Positions 41,461 to 50,785 of a DNA stretch of 64,000 bases are shown here, one piece after another. Under the pieces are notes generated by a model, which ran no database searches, was not told the origin of the DNA, and saw nothing but the letters and a program-made list of their open reading frames with translations. The stretch is from contig OW818639.1 in NCBI GenBank assembly GCA_942492795.1, positions 2,542,001 through 2,606,000 on the forward strand, given 5' to 3'. The stretch comes from RGIG3178 sp942492795 (GTDB lineage: Bacteria; Bacillota; Clostridia; Christensenellales; QAND01). The stretch's first letter is position 1. Each line of letters starts with the position of its first letter. The position numbers and the translations under genes were made by a program.

Positions 41461-41472
41461 CCACTTTTGGAA

Positions 41473-42363
41473 TTATTCGGATGTCAGTTCGGAAATGTCG
41501 ATGGGTTTGCCGACAAGCCGCGGAAGTTTGAACCAGGCTTTGCCCGAGCAGCCAAACACCTCGAACAGGTGCTTGACATGATCTTTCACGCCCTGATATG
41601 CCGTCGGGAAGAAACCGTAAGCGCCGTTGCCCGTCATATCCTTGGCGTTGACGGCACGGATAGCCGCCTGGCTGATGTCGTTGGCGATGTTGACCTTGGC
41701 CACACCCATCGTGCATGCTTTTCTAAGGTTGTCGTCTCCGCTGCCGCTGCCGCCGTGTATTACCAAAGGTTTTTGGCATGCCTTGTCGATCTGCTCCAAC
41801 AAGTCAAAATGCAGCTTGGGAACGCCCGTATACGCGCCGTGCGCCGTACCGATCGCGACCGCCAGGCAATCGATGCCGGTCTCTTCGATGTATTGCTTGG
41901 CCTGCTGCGGGTCGGTAAATGCCGTATTGCCGTCCACGGCGTAGTTGTTGCCCTGCCCGACATGTCCCAATTCCGCCTCGACCGTCACGCCGATGGAATG
42001 GGCAATGCGGACCAGTTCCTTGACCTGCCTGACGTTTTCCTCGTACGGCAGCATCGAACGGTCCACCATGATGGAGGTAAAGCCTACATGCATGGCCAGC
42101 ATCGAATCCTCAAAGCTCGGGCTGTGATCCAGCACCATTGCCACCGGCACCGCCGCCTGATTCGCAATGTGCCGCACCATGTTTGCCAAAAAGATCGGGT
42201 CTGCCGCTCTGCGGACACCGCCTAAGATGATCAGCGGCGAATTCGTCTCCTCCGCCGCTTCGATGGCTGCGCGCACCAAAAACTCGTTGCCGCCTGACAC
42301 CGCGGGAACACCGAATCTGCCGGCATAGGCCTTGTCAACGATCTCTTTCATGGGTACATACAT
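41473..42363 (-). CDS. fba: Class II fructose-bisphosphate aldolase family protein
   Basis: A 296-residue metal-dependent aldolase that splits ketose bisphosphates. Zinc ligands are seen in VLDHS, VEAELGHVG, AIGTAHGAY and VIHGGSG, and the phosphate-binding NIANDI segment follows. Fructose 1,6-bisphosphate is the likely substrate in glycolysis, though KbaY/GatY-type tagatose aldolases have a similar layout and length. AGGAGGAG lies 6 bases before the ATG. Single gene, with a terminator after it. Confidence 0.88.
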   Translation of the reverse strand: MYVPMKEIVDKAYAGRFGVPAVSGGNEFLVRAAIEAAEETNSPLIILGGVRRAADPIFLANMVRHIANQAAVPVAMVLDHSPSFEDSMLAMHVGFTSIMVDRSMLPYEENVRQVKELVRIAHSIGVTVEAELGHVGQGNNYAVDGNTAFTDPQQAKQYIEETGIDCLAVAIGTAHGAYTGVPKLHFDLLEQIDKACQKPLVIHGGSGSGDDNLRKACTMGVAKVNIANDISQAAIRAVNAKDMTGNGAYGFFPTAYQGVKDHVKHLFEVFGCSGKAWFKLPRLVGKPIDISELTSE

Positions 42364-42477
42364 GCTGTCTCCTCCTTTTGTTTGGTAAATTTATCTATGT
42401 ATACGATACCAAATTTTATTTGTTCCTACAATCGAAAAATAGCGTTTTTCAGCCCGATTCAAAAGGTTTTTTGCATG

Positions 42478-42503
42478 CGAAAAACGGGCACATGAATGCC
42501 CGT
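42478..42503 (-). terminator. Terminator of the FHA-RodA-PBP-UvrC unit
   Basis: Minus strand: ACGGGCA (42497-42503) pairs with TGCCCGT (42484-42490) around 6 bases, followed by a T-run (42478-42483). It lies just past the uvrC stop. Confidence 0.8.
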
Positions 42504-42533
42504 CTGTTTGTATCTATAAATAAAGCGCATGCA

Positions 42534-44417
42534 TCATTTCTGTTCGTTCGGGGATGCCTCATCGCCGGTATGAAAAAAATTATAAACGCTTTGCGCAGCC
42601 GATTGGTTCATGCCCTCTATCGCGCGCAGTTCCTCGACGGTCGCCTGTTTGATCTGATCCATCGTTTTGTATTGCATCACAATGGCCTTCTTGCGCGTCT
42701 TGCCGATACCATCGATCGCGTCAAGCGCGCTTTGCACCTCACGCGACGCGCGAAGCGAACGGTGATAGGTCACAGCAAAACGGTGCGCCTCGTCGCGGAT
42801 GCGCATCAGCGCGTGCAGCGCGGCCGATCTTTCGGCCAACCGGATCGTATTTTCAACGCCCGGCACATAGATCTCTTCCAGCTTTTTGGCAAGTCCGATC
42901 ATGGGTATCTCAAAACCCAGCGCATGCATCGCGTCCTGTGCCGCGTTGAGCTGGCCCCTGCCGCCGTCGATCACGATCAAATCGGGAAGCTCGCCAAAGC
43001 GGGCTTGGGATTCCTCGTCGGGGTCCATCGCGCGCATCAGCCTTCGGGTGATGACTTCGCTCATGCTCTTGAAGTCATCCGCTCCCTCCACGGTTCTGAT
43101 GCGAAAACGCCGGTATTCTTTCCGTGCGGCGGTACCGTCACGAAACACCACCATGCTCGCGACGTTGTCCACGCCCTGCGTATGGGAAATATCGTAACAC
43201 TCCATCCGTGACGGCACATCGGGCAGACCGATGGCCCCTGCCAGTTCCTCCATTGCCCCGATGCCGCGCGCATACGCATGTTCGGTGCGTTCCTTGCGCT
43301 TTTGCAAAAACTCCGCCGCATTCTTTTGTGCCAACTCCACCAACTGCTTCTTTTCGCCCCGCTGCGGCATATGCATATTCACCTTTTTGCCCCGAAGCTC
43401 GCTTAAAAACCCTGTCAGAAGCGCCTGTTCCGAAAGTTCGACCGGTATCAGAACCTCTTCTGGAATGCGGGTAGAATTGGCATAATGCTGTTCGACAAAC
43501 GCAGAGACGACCGCGTCGTCGCTCTCCTGGTCTATGTCTTCGAGGATGAACGTCTGGCTCTGCACCAGCTTGCCGTCGTTGATGCCGAACAGGTGGATCG
43601 CGCCGTTGCCGTCAAGCCTTGAAAGTGCTATCGCATCGCGCTCGGCGAAATTGGCCATCATCGCTTTTTGCTTGACCGATATGCGCTCTACCGCCCGTAA
43701 GCGGTCCCGCCAAAGCGCTGCCTGCTCGTATTTCTGGCTTTGCGCCGCCTGCTGCATCCTAGTGGTCAATTCACTGAGCAATTCGTCGTACTTGCCCTGC
43801 AAAAACGACGCGACCTGCATGCAGACCTGACGGTATTCTTCCTGGGATATATGGTTGGCGCAGGGTGCGGCACACCGCCCGATCTGGTAATTCAGACAGG
43901 GCCGCTCGTGCAGCCGCTGCGCACGATCGATGTCCTTTTTGCAGCTTCGAAGCGGAAAGTTCTGCGCGACGGCGGATAGCGCGTCGGGCAGCGAGCCCGC
44001 GTCCAGATAAGGACCGAAATATTTGGCACCGTCCTGACGGACGCGCCGGACGACCTCGATGCGCGGGTATGGCTGCCGCAAGTCCATGCGAAGATACGGG
44101 TAATGTTTATCGTCCTTCAACAAAATGTTGTAATGCGGCCGCAGTTCCTTGATCAGGTTGCTCTCCAAAAAGAGCGCTTCCATCTCGGTCTCCACAACGA
44201 TGTAGCGGATATCGCGGATCTTCTGCACCAACGCGATGACTTTGGATCCGTGGTTTTTATGCGAGCGGAAGTAGCTCCGCACGCGGCTTTTTAACGATAC
44301 CGCCTTGCCGACATAGATGACTTCGCCCGCTTCGTCTATCATCTGATACACGCCGGGCTTGTCGGGAAGCGTTTGCAATATCCCTTCGATGCGTTCGCCG
44401 ATTTGCGTATGCTCCAT
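42534..44417 (-). CDS. uvrC: Excinuclease ABC subunit C
   Basis: A 627-residue nucleotide-excision-repair nuclease making both incisions around a lesion. GIY-YIG domain at the N-terminus (KPGVYQMIDEAGEVIYVGKA), UVR motif about 205-240 (QQAAQSQKYEQAALWRDRL), RNase H-like endonuclease half (MECYDISHTQGV, DLIVIDGGRGQLNA) and C-terminal helix-hairpin-helix (LDAIDGIGKTRKKAI). ATG 44417 overlaps the PBP stop (TAATG); a much longer frame upstream lies within the PBP gene and is not coding. Last gene of the unit, an unusual partner for wall genes. Confidence 0.96.
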   Translation of the reverse strand: MEHTQIGERIEGILQTLPDKPGVYQMIDEAGEVIYVGKAVSLKSRVRSYFRSHKNHGSKVIALVQKIRDIRYIVVETEMEALFLESNLIKELRPHYNILLKDDKHYPYLRMDLRQPYPRIEVVRRVRQDGAKYFGPYLDAGSLPDALSAVAQNFPLRSCKKDIDRAQRLHERPCLNYQIGRCAAPCANHISQEEYRQVCMQVASFLQGKYDELLSELTTRMQQAAQSQKYEQAALWRDRLRAVERISVKQKAMMANFAERDAIALSRLDGNGAIHLFGINDGKLVQSQTFILEDIDQESDDAVVSAFVEQHYANSTRIPEEVLIPVELSEQALLTGFLSELRGKKVNMHMPQRGEKKQLVELAQKNAAEFLQKRKERTEHAYARGIGAMEELAGAIGLPDVPSRMECYDISHTQGVDNVASMVVFRDGTAARKEYRRFRIRTVEGADDFKSMSEVITRRLMRAMDPDEESQARFGELPDLIVIDGGRGQLNAAQDAMHALGFEIPMIGLAKKLEEIYVPGVENTIRLAERSAALHALMRIRDEAHRFAVTYHRSLRASREVQSALDAIDGIGKTRKKAIVMQYKTMDQIKQATVEELRAIEGMNQSAAQSVYNFFHTGDEASPNEQK

Positions 44418-45829
44418 TACAACCCCAGATCCAGTGCTTTTTTCAGCACTTTTTGCGCGATGGGCGCGGATATGCTCCCGCCGGAGCCGCCGTGCTCCAC
44501 CATCACGACAATGCACAGCGGATGATCGTCGCTCTGTACAAATCCCGTATACCAGGCATGCGTCTTCGTGTTTTTGCTGTCCGACGTTTGCGCCGACCCC
44601 GTTTTGCCGCCAACCGTATACCCCTTGATCGCAGCGTTCGTGCCCGTGCCGCTTTTGACGGTGAGCACCATCATCTCGCGGAGCTTTGCCGCCGATGGGG
44701 CGCCCAAAACGCGTCCTATTTGCGACGGGGTGAAGTTCATGTATGCATAATTGCGCGAATTCATGATGCTCTTCATGATCTTGGGCTCCATCATAATACC
44801 ATCGTTGGCGATGGAGGCCGTTATCATAAGGATATGCATCGGCGAAACCGTCGTCAGATACTGCCCCACGGATGCCCATGCCGCGTCGAGCGTTCCGTCC
44901 GCAGCGCTTTTGAACTGGCTGTTGTAAAGGGTCATATCGCTTAAAACGAAATCCTCGTTGTAATGCATCCGCTGCGCCATCTGCAAAATAGCGTCCTGCC
45001 CCAGATCCTGCTGGATCTGGGCAAACACGCAGTTGCAGCTTTTGGCCAGCGCCTGTTCCACCGTAAGGACCCCGTGCACCGCATGCCCCGCGTCCACGAC
45101 GGTTCCGGTAGGGTATGTCACCTCGCCGGTACAGGTGTATTTCTTGTTCATCAGCTCCGGTTTGTATTCCAGCACCGCCGCCGCGGTCACCAGCTTGAAC
45201 ACCGAACCCGGCGTATACCGCCCCATCGTGGCGCGGTTGACCAAAAAGCTTTCGGTGCTTGATGCTGCGGCGCTCTTGTCGAAGGTTGACAGATCAAAGC
45301 CGGGCATGGAGACCGAAGAGAGCACTTCGCCCGTCTTATAGTTCATCACGACCACCGAGCCGGCTTTGCCGTTTAACTGGTCGTACGCGAAAGCGGACAG
45401 TTCAGCGGACAGGGTCGTTACAACGCTGTCGCCCTTTCGCTTGCCGTTTGCAAGCGTATCGTAAACGCGTTCAAACGGATTGCCGTTGAAGCCCAGCAAA
45501 TACTGGGAATAAAAGCTTTCGATGCCGCTCGCCGATACGCCGAACGGGTCGCCGATCACATGGCACAGCGCACGCCTTACCCGTTCATCGGGGTGGTAGA
45601 GTCGCTGTCCGCTCGTCTCGTCGCTGAATGCCAACACGACGTTGTTGCGGTCCAGTATGGATCCTTCGACAACATCCTGCTTCTGCTTGTTGAGCATCGG
45701 GTTATACGGCGAAGCGAACCATTTGTCGCCGTTGACGAACACCGTGTAGGACAAAAAGACGCCCAGCACAAGGAACATCGCGACAAACGCCAGCAGCAAT
45801 GCGCGGATATTGCCCCTTAATCCTTTCAT
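44417..45829 (-). CDS. Class B penicillin-binding protein (transpeptidase)
   Basis: A 470-residue peptidoglycan cross-linking enzyme. N-terminal membrane helix about 9-30, then the non-penicillin-binding region with GSILDRNN, then the transpeptidase domain: SVFK (S209-K212), SCN (264-266), and KTG (409-411, GGKTGSAQ). Shorter than most PBP2 proteins, similar to the PbpA type found next to FtsW/RodA in Clostridia. Its ATG overlaps the RodA/FtsW stop by 4 bases. Co-transcribed with FHA, RodA/FtsW and UvrC; works with the SEDS polymerase encoded just upstream. Confidence 0.93.
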   Translation of the reverse strand: MKGLRGNIRALLLAFVAMFLVLGVFLSYTVFVNGDKWFASPYNPMLNKQKQDVVEGSILDRNNVVLAFSDETSGQRLYHPDERVRRALCHVIGDPFGVSASGIESFYSQYLLGFNGNPFERVYDTLANGKRKGDSVVTTLSAELSAFAYDQLNGKAGSVVVMNYKTGEVLSSVSMPGFDLSTFDKSAAASSTESFLVNRATMGRYTPGSVFKLVTAAAVLEYKPELMNKKYTCTGEVTYPTGTVVDAGHAVHGVLTVEQALAKSCNCVFAQIQQDLGQDAILQMAQRMHYNEDFVLSDMTLYNSQFKSAADGTLDAAWASVGQYLTTVSPMHILMITASIANDGIMMEPKIMKSIMNSRNYAYMNFTPSQIGRVLGAPSAAKLREMMVLTVKSGTGTNAAIKGYTVGGKTGSAQTSDSKNTKTHAWYTGFVQSDDHPLCIVVMVEHGGSGGSISAPIAQKVLKKALDLGL

Positions 45830-47133
45830 TCGTCCCACTCCTGTTCGTCATAATCGTCATACTCGTCATATTCTTCGTCCCGCAGCGCGTTCTGCCTTTT
45901 TCCCCTGTCATATTCGCTCAGATCCGCCTCATGGTTCTTGATGGAGATGCCCTCCAGGATGCCCAGCAGTATAAAACAGGATAGCATGCTGCTTCCGCCA
46001 TAGGAGACAAACGGCATGGTAATGCCGGTTAACGGGATCAGATTGCAGACGCCGGCGATGATGATGAAGCTTTGCAGGCTTATCATGGTCACGCAGCCGA
46101 TGGCGACGATCGAATCGAAGCTGTTGCGCGCATCCATTGCGACCAGCGCGCCGCGCACGATGAAAACCAGATAGAACGCCAGCAGAATAAGCCCGAACAG
46201 GATACCGAATTCTTCGCAGATGACCGCAAAGATATAGTCCGAATGGGCGACCGGGATGACCTTGGGCATTCCCTTTGTAAGGCCCAGCCCGAACAAGCCG
46301 CCCGCGGCAATCGCGATGAGTCCCTGCACCACCTGATAACCCTGCCCGGAATACATCGCCCACGGGTTTTTCCACAGCGCGACACGCGTTCGCACATGCG
46401 CAAACAGATGGTATGCACCCACCGCGCCTACGGATACCGTGCCAAGCGATGTGCCCAACAACAGCTTGCTGCCTGTTGCGACATACAGAAGCGCGATTGC
46501 GGTGCCCGCGTACAACAGAACGGCGCCAAGATCCTTTTGGATCAGCAGCATGATGATACAGATTCCTACGTATCCCAGCCCCGTCAGCAGTTTAAAGACG
46601 GTGCGGTCATGATCCAAAAGGGATGCCAACACAAAGATCAACAGTATTTTGACAAATTCGGAAGGCTGAACGGATATGCCGAACACCGAGAACCAGTTCG
46701 TCGCGCCGAATGTCGAACGTCCCAGCACCAGTGCCGCCGCCAAAAGCGCGAAGGATGCGAGGATAAACGGAACGCGCATGCGCTTGAAAAAGGAAGAACG
46801 GCGCATGAACAAAATGACCAGCGTCATGGCCAGCACGCTGATGCCCATCACCAGCAACTGGCGCAGGCCATAAGTCGGGTTGAGCCGCGTTTGCACAATA
46901 AGCCCGATGCCCGCCAGAAAGTTGGCGATGATTAGCGCCACACGGTCGCCGCCCGCAAAAAACAATGTCAGAATGCCGTATTGGAACAGGAACAAACCCA
47001 TCGTCCCTACACCGATCGCAAGGATGCGGATGTCCAGCGGCGAAGAAGCAAAAAACACCAACAGGAAAGCTACCGATTCAAACATCATGATCGCCGAGAC
47101 GATGCCGGCGGAACGCACGCTTCGAAAGTTCAT
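45826..47133 (-). CDS. SEDS-family glycosyltransferase, FtsW/RodA type
   Basis: A 435-residue membrane protein with about ten hydrophobic segments that polymerises lipid II into glycan. Motifs: QPSEFVKI (SEDS signature), KDLGAVLLY, KNPWAMYSGQGYQVVQGLIA, SDYIFAVICEEFG and VGITMPFVSYGG-like end (here GITMPFVSYGGSSM). ATG 47133 overlaps the FHA stop as ATGA. The C-terminal tail is very acidic (EYDEYDDYDEQEWDE). It pairs with the class B PBP downstream. Elongation or division role cannot be told apart from sequence alone. Confidence 0.94.
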   Translation of the reverse strand: MNFRSVRSAGIVSAIMMFESVAFLLVFFASSPLDIRILAIGVGTMGLFLFQYGILTLFFAGGDRVALIIANFLAGIGLIVQTRLNPTYGLRQLLVMGISVLAMTLVILFMRRSSFFKRMRVPFILASFALLAAALVLGRSTFGATNWFSVFGISVQPSEFVKILLIFVLASLLDHDRTVFKLLTGLGYVGICIIMLLIQKDLGAVLLYAGTAIALLYVATGSKLLLGTSLGTVSVGAVGAYHLFAHVRTRVALWKNPWAMYSGQGYQVVQGLIAIAAGGLFGLGLTKGMPKVIPVAHSDYIFAVICEEFGILFGLILLAFYLVFIVRGALVAMDARNSFDSIVAIGCVTMISLQSFIIIAGVCNLIPLTGITMPFVSYGGSSMLSCFILLGILEGISIKNHEADLSEYDRGKRQNALRDEEYDEYDDYDEQEWDE

Positions 47134-47588
47134 TCTTCCTCCTGTGTGTCGAACAGGCGCAGGATCATCAGCGTTTCCCCGAGCTGGATGCCGTCGCCGT
47201 CGCTGACTTCGGTTTTGGCGCGGATACGCTGCCCTTCCACCCAAACACCCGATTTCGTCGTCGGGCGCAAATAGGCGCAGTCGCGGCCCAGAGACAATAT
47301 GGCATGCTGGTTTTGCAGTCCGCCGCCCTGAATGCAAACGTCGCAGCGGTGCGCGCTGCCAAGACTGTTTTCCCATTTTAACCCGTAGCATTTTCCGACA
47401 AGCGAACCGTTGCGCGCCTCCACAACCGTGAGGTCTCCAAAAAACCGCTGCATGGTCTTTTTCATGCGACGGCGCACGTTGAGTTCCGCCAGGGAATTGT
47501 CCACAACGCGCAGCAGGACGTATAAAGCGATCAGCACAAAGCCGAACCGGGATATTTCTATCGCGAGGTTTAAAATCGTACTGCCCAA
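47130..47588 (-). CDS. FHA-domain membrane protein
   Basis: A 152-residue protein with one N-terminal transmembrane helix (about 8-28) and a C-terminal forkhead-associated domain (about 55-145). FHA domains bind phosphothreonine; GSAHRCDVCIQ, NQHAILSLG and TKSGVWVEGQRI match the strands holding the peptide. The start codon is TTG, with AGGTGGA just upstream. It likely links a Ser/Thr kinase of the PrkC/PknB kind to the RodA/FtsW-PBP pair. First gene of the unit. Confidence 0.85.
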   Translation of the reverse strand: MGSTILNLAIEISRFGFVLIALYVLLRVVDNSLAELNVRRRMKKTMQRFFGDLTVVEARNGSLVGKCYGLKWENSLGSAHRCDVCIQGGGLQNQHAILSLGRDCAYLRPTTKSGVWVEGQRIRAKTEVSDGDGIQLGETLMILRLFDTQEEE

Positions 47589-47599
47589 ACTTCCACCTA

Positions 47600-47629
47600 C
47601 CTTTGCATAGGGACATTATAATGCAAAGG
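47600..47629 (-). promoter_or_regulatory. Promoter with inverted repeat, wall-synthesis operon
   Basis: CCTTTGCAT (47600-47608) and ATGCAAAGG (47621-47629) form a perfect 9-bp inverted repeat with a 12-bp centre that contains a perfect minus-strand -10 TATAAT (47615-47620). A weak -35, TTGCGC, lies about 18 bp further. A protein bound here would block the promoter of the FHA-RodA-PBP-UvrC unit. Confidence 0.55.
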
Positions 47630-47787
47630 GTAAGCGCAGCGCAAATGACATACAAACGGGATGGCTTTGGCAAACAGATTCAAGAGCAAACAAATGTTTA
47701 AGCCGATTGTTTCGTTTGGATGGGCAATACGGTGCGCACCGACCAAAAGCGATCAACAGCGATGCGGTATGCGCTTTATGAAGGCAT

Positions 47788-47816
47788 TAAAAATCCCCAC
47801 CGCAATGATGGGGATT
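47788..47816 (-). terminator. Terminator of the thrC-trpS unit
   Basis: Minus strand: AATCCCCA (47809-47816) pairs with TGGGGATT (47792-47799) around a 9-base loop, followed by TTTAA. It is 15 bases past the trpS stop. Confidence 0.7.
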
Positions 47817-47830
47817 CCGTTGAAACCTAT

Positions 47831-48832
47831 TTATTTCAGCCCTGCAAAACCGACTTTTTTATATACCTTGGCAAGCGTACGCTGTGCGATAGCTTCGGCT
47901 TTCTGTGCCCCCTGCGCCATCATGCGCTGCAATTCCGCCTTATCATGCAGCAATTCGTGATAGCGTTTCTGGATGGGCTCCAGCGCGTCGATGACGCATT
48001 GTGCAACCGCCGGTTTGAACGCACCGTATCCCTTTCCTTCGAATTGCTGTTCCACAGCCTGCGTAGTGATGCCGGACAATGCCGCGTAAATGCCGATCAG
48101 GTTGCTGACCCCGGGCTTGTCGGGGGAAACGCGCACGGGATTGAGCGTGTCGCTGTCGGTGACGGCGCGCTTAAATTTGCGCAGGATAACCTCCGGCGTG
48201 TCGAGAAGCGAAACATAAGCGTTCTCATTCTCGTCGCTCTTGCTCATCTTGTTGTCGGGTTCCTGCAGGCTCATCACCCTGGCGCCCACTTCGGGTATGT
48301 ACGGATCGGGCACGACAAACGTATCGCCATATGCGTTGTTGAAGCGCTGCGCGATATCGCGCGTGATCTCCAAATGCTGCTTCTGATCCGCACCCACCGG
48401 GACAAGATCGGTCTGATACAACAATATATCCGCTGCCATCAGCACGGGATAATCGAATAATCCGGCGTTGACATTGTCGGTGTACTTTTCGCTCTTCTCC
48501 TTGAACTGCGTCATGCGGGAAAGCTCGCCGACATAGGCAAAGCAGTTCAAAACCCAGCAAAGCTGCGCGTGCGCGGGCACATGGCTTTGAACGTAGAGGA
48601 CGCTTCGATCGGGGTCTATGCCGCAGGCCAACAGCAGCGCGTAGCTTTCGATGGTGCGAAGGCGAAGCTCCGCCGGTTGCTGCCGTACGGTGATGGCGTG
48701 CATGTCCACCACGCAGTAGATGCAATGGTAATCATCCTGCATTTTGTCCCAGTTCCGGATGGCGCCGATGTAATTGCCCAATGTCAGCATTCCGGAAGGC
48801 TGAATGCCGGAATATACCCTCTTCTTTTCCAT
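47831..48832 (-). CDS. trpS: Tryptophanyl-tRNA synthetase
   Basis: A 333-residue class I synthetase. RVYSGIQPSGMLTLGNYIGA carries the TIGN-type variant of the HIGH motif, and KMSKS is at about 195 (DNKMSKSDENE). AGMDQ-like and tryptophan-pocket segments (DMHAITVR, VGADQKQHLE) are present. Length is standard. Starts 15 bases after the thrC stop, so it is co-transcribed with thrC and the P-loop gene. No T-box was found upstream of this unit. Confidence 0.96.
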   Translation of the reverse strand: MEKKRVYSGIQPSGMLTLGNYIGAIRNWDKMQDDYHCIYCVVDMHAITVRQQPAELRLRTIESYALLLACGIDPDRSVLYVQSHVPAHAQLCWVLNCFAYVGELSRMTQFKEKSEKYTDNVNAGLFDYPVLMAADILLYQTDLVPVGADQKQHLEITRDIAQRFNNAYGDTFVVPDPYIPEVGARVMSLQEPDNKMSKSDENENAYVSLLDTPEVILRKFKRAVTDSDTLNPVRVSPDKPGVSNLIGIYAALSGITTQAVEQQFEGKGYGAFKPAVAQCVIDALEPIQKRYHELLHDKAELQRMMAQGAQKAEAIAQRTLAKVYKKVGFAGLK

Positions 48833-48847
48833 CAACAAACGAACTCC

Positions 48848-50326
48848 TTAAAACGTATCGAGTTTTTCCAAAACGGCGGCTTTCATCTGCTCTGTCGAAA
48901 GCGTCGCGTCGTGCAGCACCTTCGCGTCAAACAGCCCGGTGATGGCACTTGGCGGCTCTATTCCCATGCTGTTTGCCAGCGCGTATACATCGCTCTTCGC
49001 GTCGTATTTTTCGCCCGTGAGCGCAAAACGCACGTCGGACGCGAACTTAAACGGGCTTGCCGTACACAGCAAAACGGTCTTGCCTTGGAGCTTCCCGTCC
49101 CGCTGCAGTTTTCTTGTAACGTTCATGCCCACGGCGGAATGCGGGTCCAGAAGCATACGGTGCGATAAAAACGTCTGCTTGATGGTCCCGTTGCCCTCTT
49201 CGTCGTCGGCCCAGCCCCAGAGGAAATCCTCGTGCAGTTTGCGTTTGACGTCTTCGCCCACTTCGAAATTTTTCCCTTCATGCTGGAGCTCCATCCACTG
49301 CGCGATGCTGTCGCCGTTGTTGCCGGAAATAGCGAACAGCAAACGTTCAAGGTTGCTTGAGATCAGGATATCCATGCTGGGCGACGTGGTCTGGTGCAAG
49401 GATAAATCGGCGCGGTATACACCCGTTCGGTAGAAGATATCCAGCACGTTGTTCTTATTGGACGCGCCGATGAGTTTCTCGATTGGCAGGCCCATCTGCT
49501 TTGCCATATAGCCCGCCAGAATGTTTCCGAAATTCCCCGTCGGCACCGTGAAATTGATTTTTTCGCCAAACGCGATGCTGCCGTTTTTGCAAAGCGCCGC
49601 GTACGCCGCGAAATAATAGACGATCTGCGGGACAAGCCGCCCAAAGTTGATGCTGTTGGCGCTGGAAAGCGTAAATCCTTTTTGGTGCAGGGATTTTAGA
49701 AAATCATCGTCGCCCATCAGGTTTTTCACGCCGCGCTGGCAATCGTCAAAATTCCCCTGCACGGCAAAGACGCCGACGTTTTGCCCCTGTTGCGTCTGCA
49801 TCTGCAGCTTCTGTGCGTCGGACACGCCCGATTCCGGGTAGAACACACAGATGGCGGTGTCCTTTTTATCCGCGAATCCGCAAAGCGCCGCCTTGCCGGT
49901 ATCGCCGGAGGTCGCCACCAGAATGAGCACCTTTTGCGCCGTCTTGGTCACCTGCGCGCTGTATGCCAAAAGCAGCGGCAACAGCTGCAGTGCTATGTCC
50001 TTAAAGGCTAGCGTCGGGCCGTGGAACAGCTCAAGCGCGAACGTGTCATAATCTATTGCTTTGAGCGGGACGACATCCGCAGCCGAAAAAGACGCGTAAG
50101 CCGTTTCGCACATGCGCTGCATATCGAACGCGGGTATATCATCGAAATACACACCCAACACGCGCGCCGCAAGCGCGGCATACGGCAGCTGCATCAGCTG
50201 CTTTAATTCGTCAGAGCCAAACTTCGGAATGTGCGCGGGAAAAAATAGGCCGCCGTCCGGCGCCAGGCCGCGCAGCACCGCCTCAAAAGGCGTTGCGCTA
50301 ACACCCCGTCTTGTTGAAACTAGCAT
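48848..50326 (-). CDS. thrC: Threonine synthase
   Basis: A 492-residue PLP enzyme converting O-phosphohomoserine to threonine. The start MLVSTRRGVSATPFEAVLRG and LAPDGGLFFP match the ThrC N-terminus; the PLP lysine is in PTLAFKDIAL, the phosphate loop is ATSGDTGKAA, and VPTGNFGNILAGY is the classic pyridoxal-site segment. ATG 50326 (or 50332) lies inside the end of the preceding P-loop gene, a 29-35-base overlap. Longer than the short fold-type ThrC, which fits the bacterial/yeast-type class. Confidence 0.95.
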   Translation of the reverse strand: MLVSTRRGVSATPFEAVLRGLAPDGGLFFPAHIPKFGSDELKQLMQLPYAALAARVLGVYFDDIPAFDMQRMCETAYASFSAADVVPLKAIDYDTFALELFHGPTLAFKDIALQLLPLLLAYSAQVTKTAQKVLILVATSGDTGKAALCGFADKKDTAICVFYPESGVSDAQKLQMQTQQGQNVGVFAVQGNFDDCQRGVKNLMGDDDFLKSLHQKGFTLSSANSINFGRLVPQIVYYFAAYAALCKNGSIAFGEKINFTVPTGNFGNILAGYMAKQMGLPIEKLIGASNKNNVLDIFYRTGVYRADLSLHQTTSPSMDILISSNLERLLFAISGNNGDSIAQWMELQHEGKNFEVGEDVKRKLHEDFLWGWADDEEGNGTIKQTFLSHRMLLDPHSAVGMNVTRKLQRDGKLQGKTVLLCTASPFKFASDVRFALTGEKYDAKSDVYALANSMGIEPPSAITGLFDAKVLHDATLSTEQMKAAVLEKLDTF

Positions 50327-50744
50327 TGACATCCGCCGCGAGCCTTTCCCTGTAATAGGCGGGCAAATCCTCCGTTTTGGCCGAGATGGAGAGGATGAGC
50401 CGCACGTTTTGTCTTTCAAGCACTTTGCCCAGTTCTTCCAGCATCGGAATGACCTGGGTCGGCGAATCCTTCACGATGCGAAGGAAATGGTCGACGAATA
50501 TCGTATGGATATCAAAATCGCCTGAAATGATGCCACCAACAAATCCCAAAAACCGTTCTTGATTGGAGATGTTGTAATCCTTGGCGTCAATCAGGCGAAT
50601 GCTGTGTTTCAAATCGAACATGAGTTCACTGGTATCATCCACAAACACTACTTTTCCCAGCGCGTCCTGCACGATGGCGTTTGACATATCCACCATCCGC
50701 TTTGTCTTGCCCGTGCCGTGGATGCCGCAAACAATTCTGATCAT
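50298..50744 (-). CDS. Small P-loop ATPase of unknown function
   Basis: A 148-residue protein starting MIRIVCGIHGTGKTKRMVD, with Walker A GIHGTGKT (about 7-14). A Walker B-like FVDH follows near residue 90. The rest (VVFVDDTSELMFDLKHSIR, VIPMLEELGKVLERQNVRLI) is well-formed but unfamiliar. GGAGG lies 8 bases before the ATG. It overlaps the thrC start, so it is translationally coupled to threonine and tryptophan genes. Its role is unknown; a kinase or nucleotide-dependent sensor is possible. Confidence 0.8.
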   Translation of the reverse strand: MIRIVCGIHGTGKTKRMVDMSNAIVQDALGKVVFVDDTSELMFDLKHSIRLIDAKDYNISNQERFLGFVGGIISGDFDIHTIFVDHFLRIVKDSPTQVIPMLEELGKVLERQNVRLILSISAKTEDLPAYYRERLAADVNASFNKTGC

Positions 50745-50785
50745 GTCGAGCACCTCCCAAATATTTTCTTTCGGGTCTTTTGGAT

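Noticed and set aside
42534..44879. UvrC extended by about 154 residues at the N-terminus
   Set aside because: The extra part is the opposite-frame reading of the PBP gene. ATG 44417 matches the normal UvrC N-terminus and overlaps the PBP stop.
45826..47673. FtsW/RodA extended by about 180 residues
   Set aside because: The extension is a frame-shifted read-through of the FHA gene. The ATG at 47133, overlapping the FHA stop, gives the normal protein.
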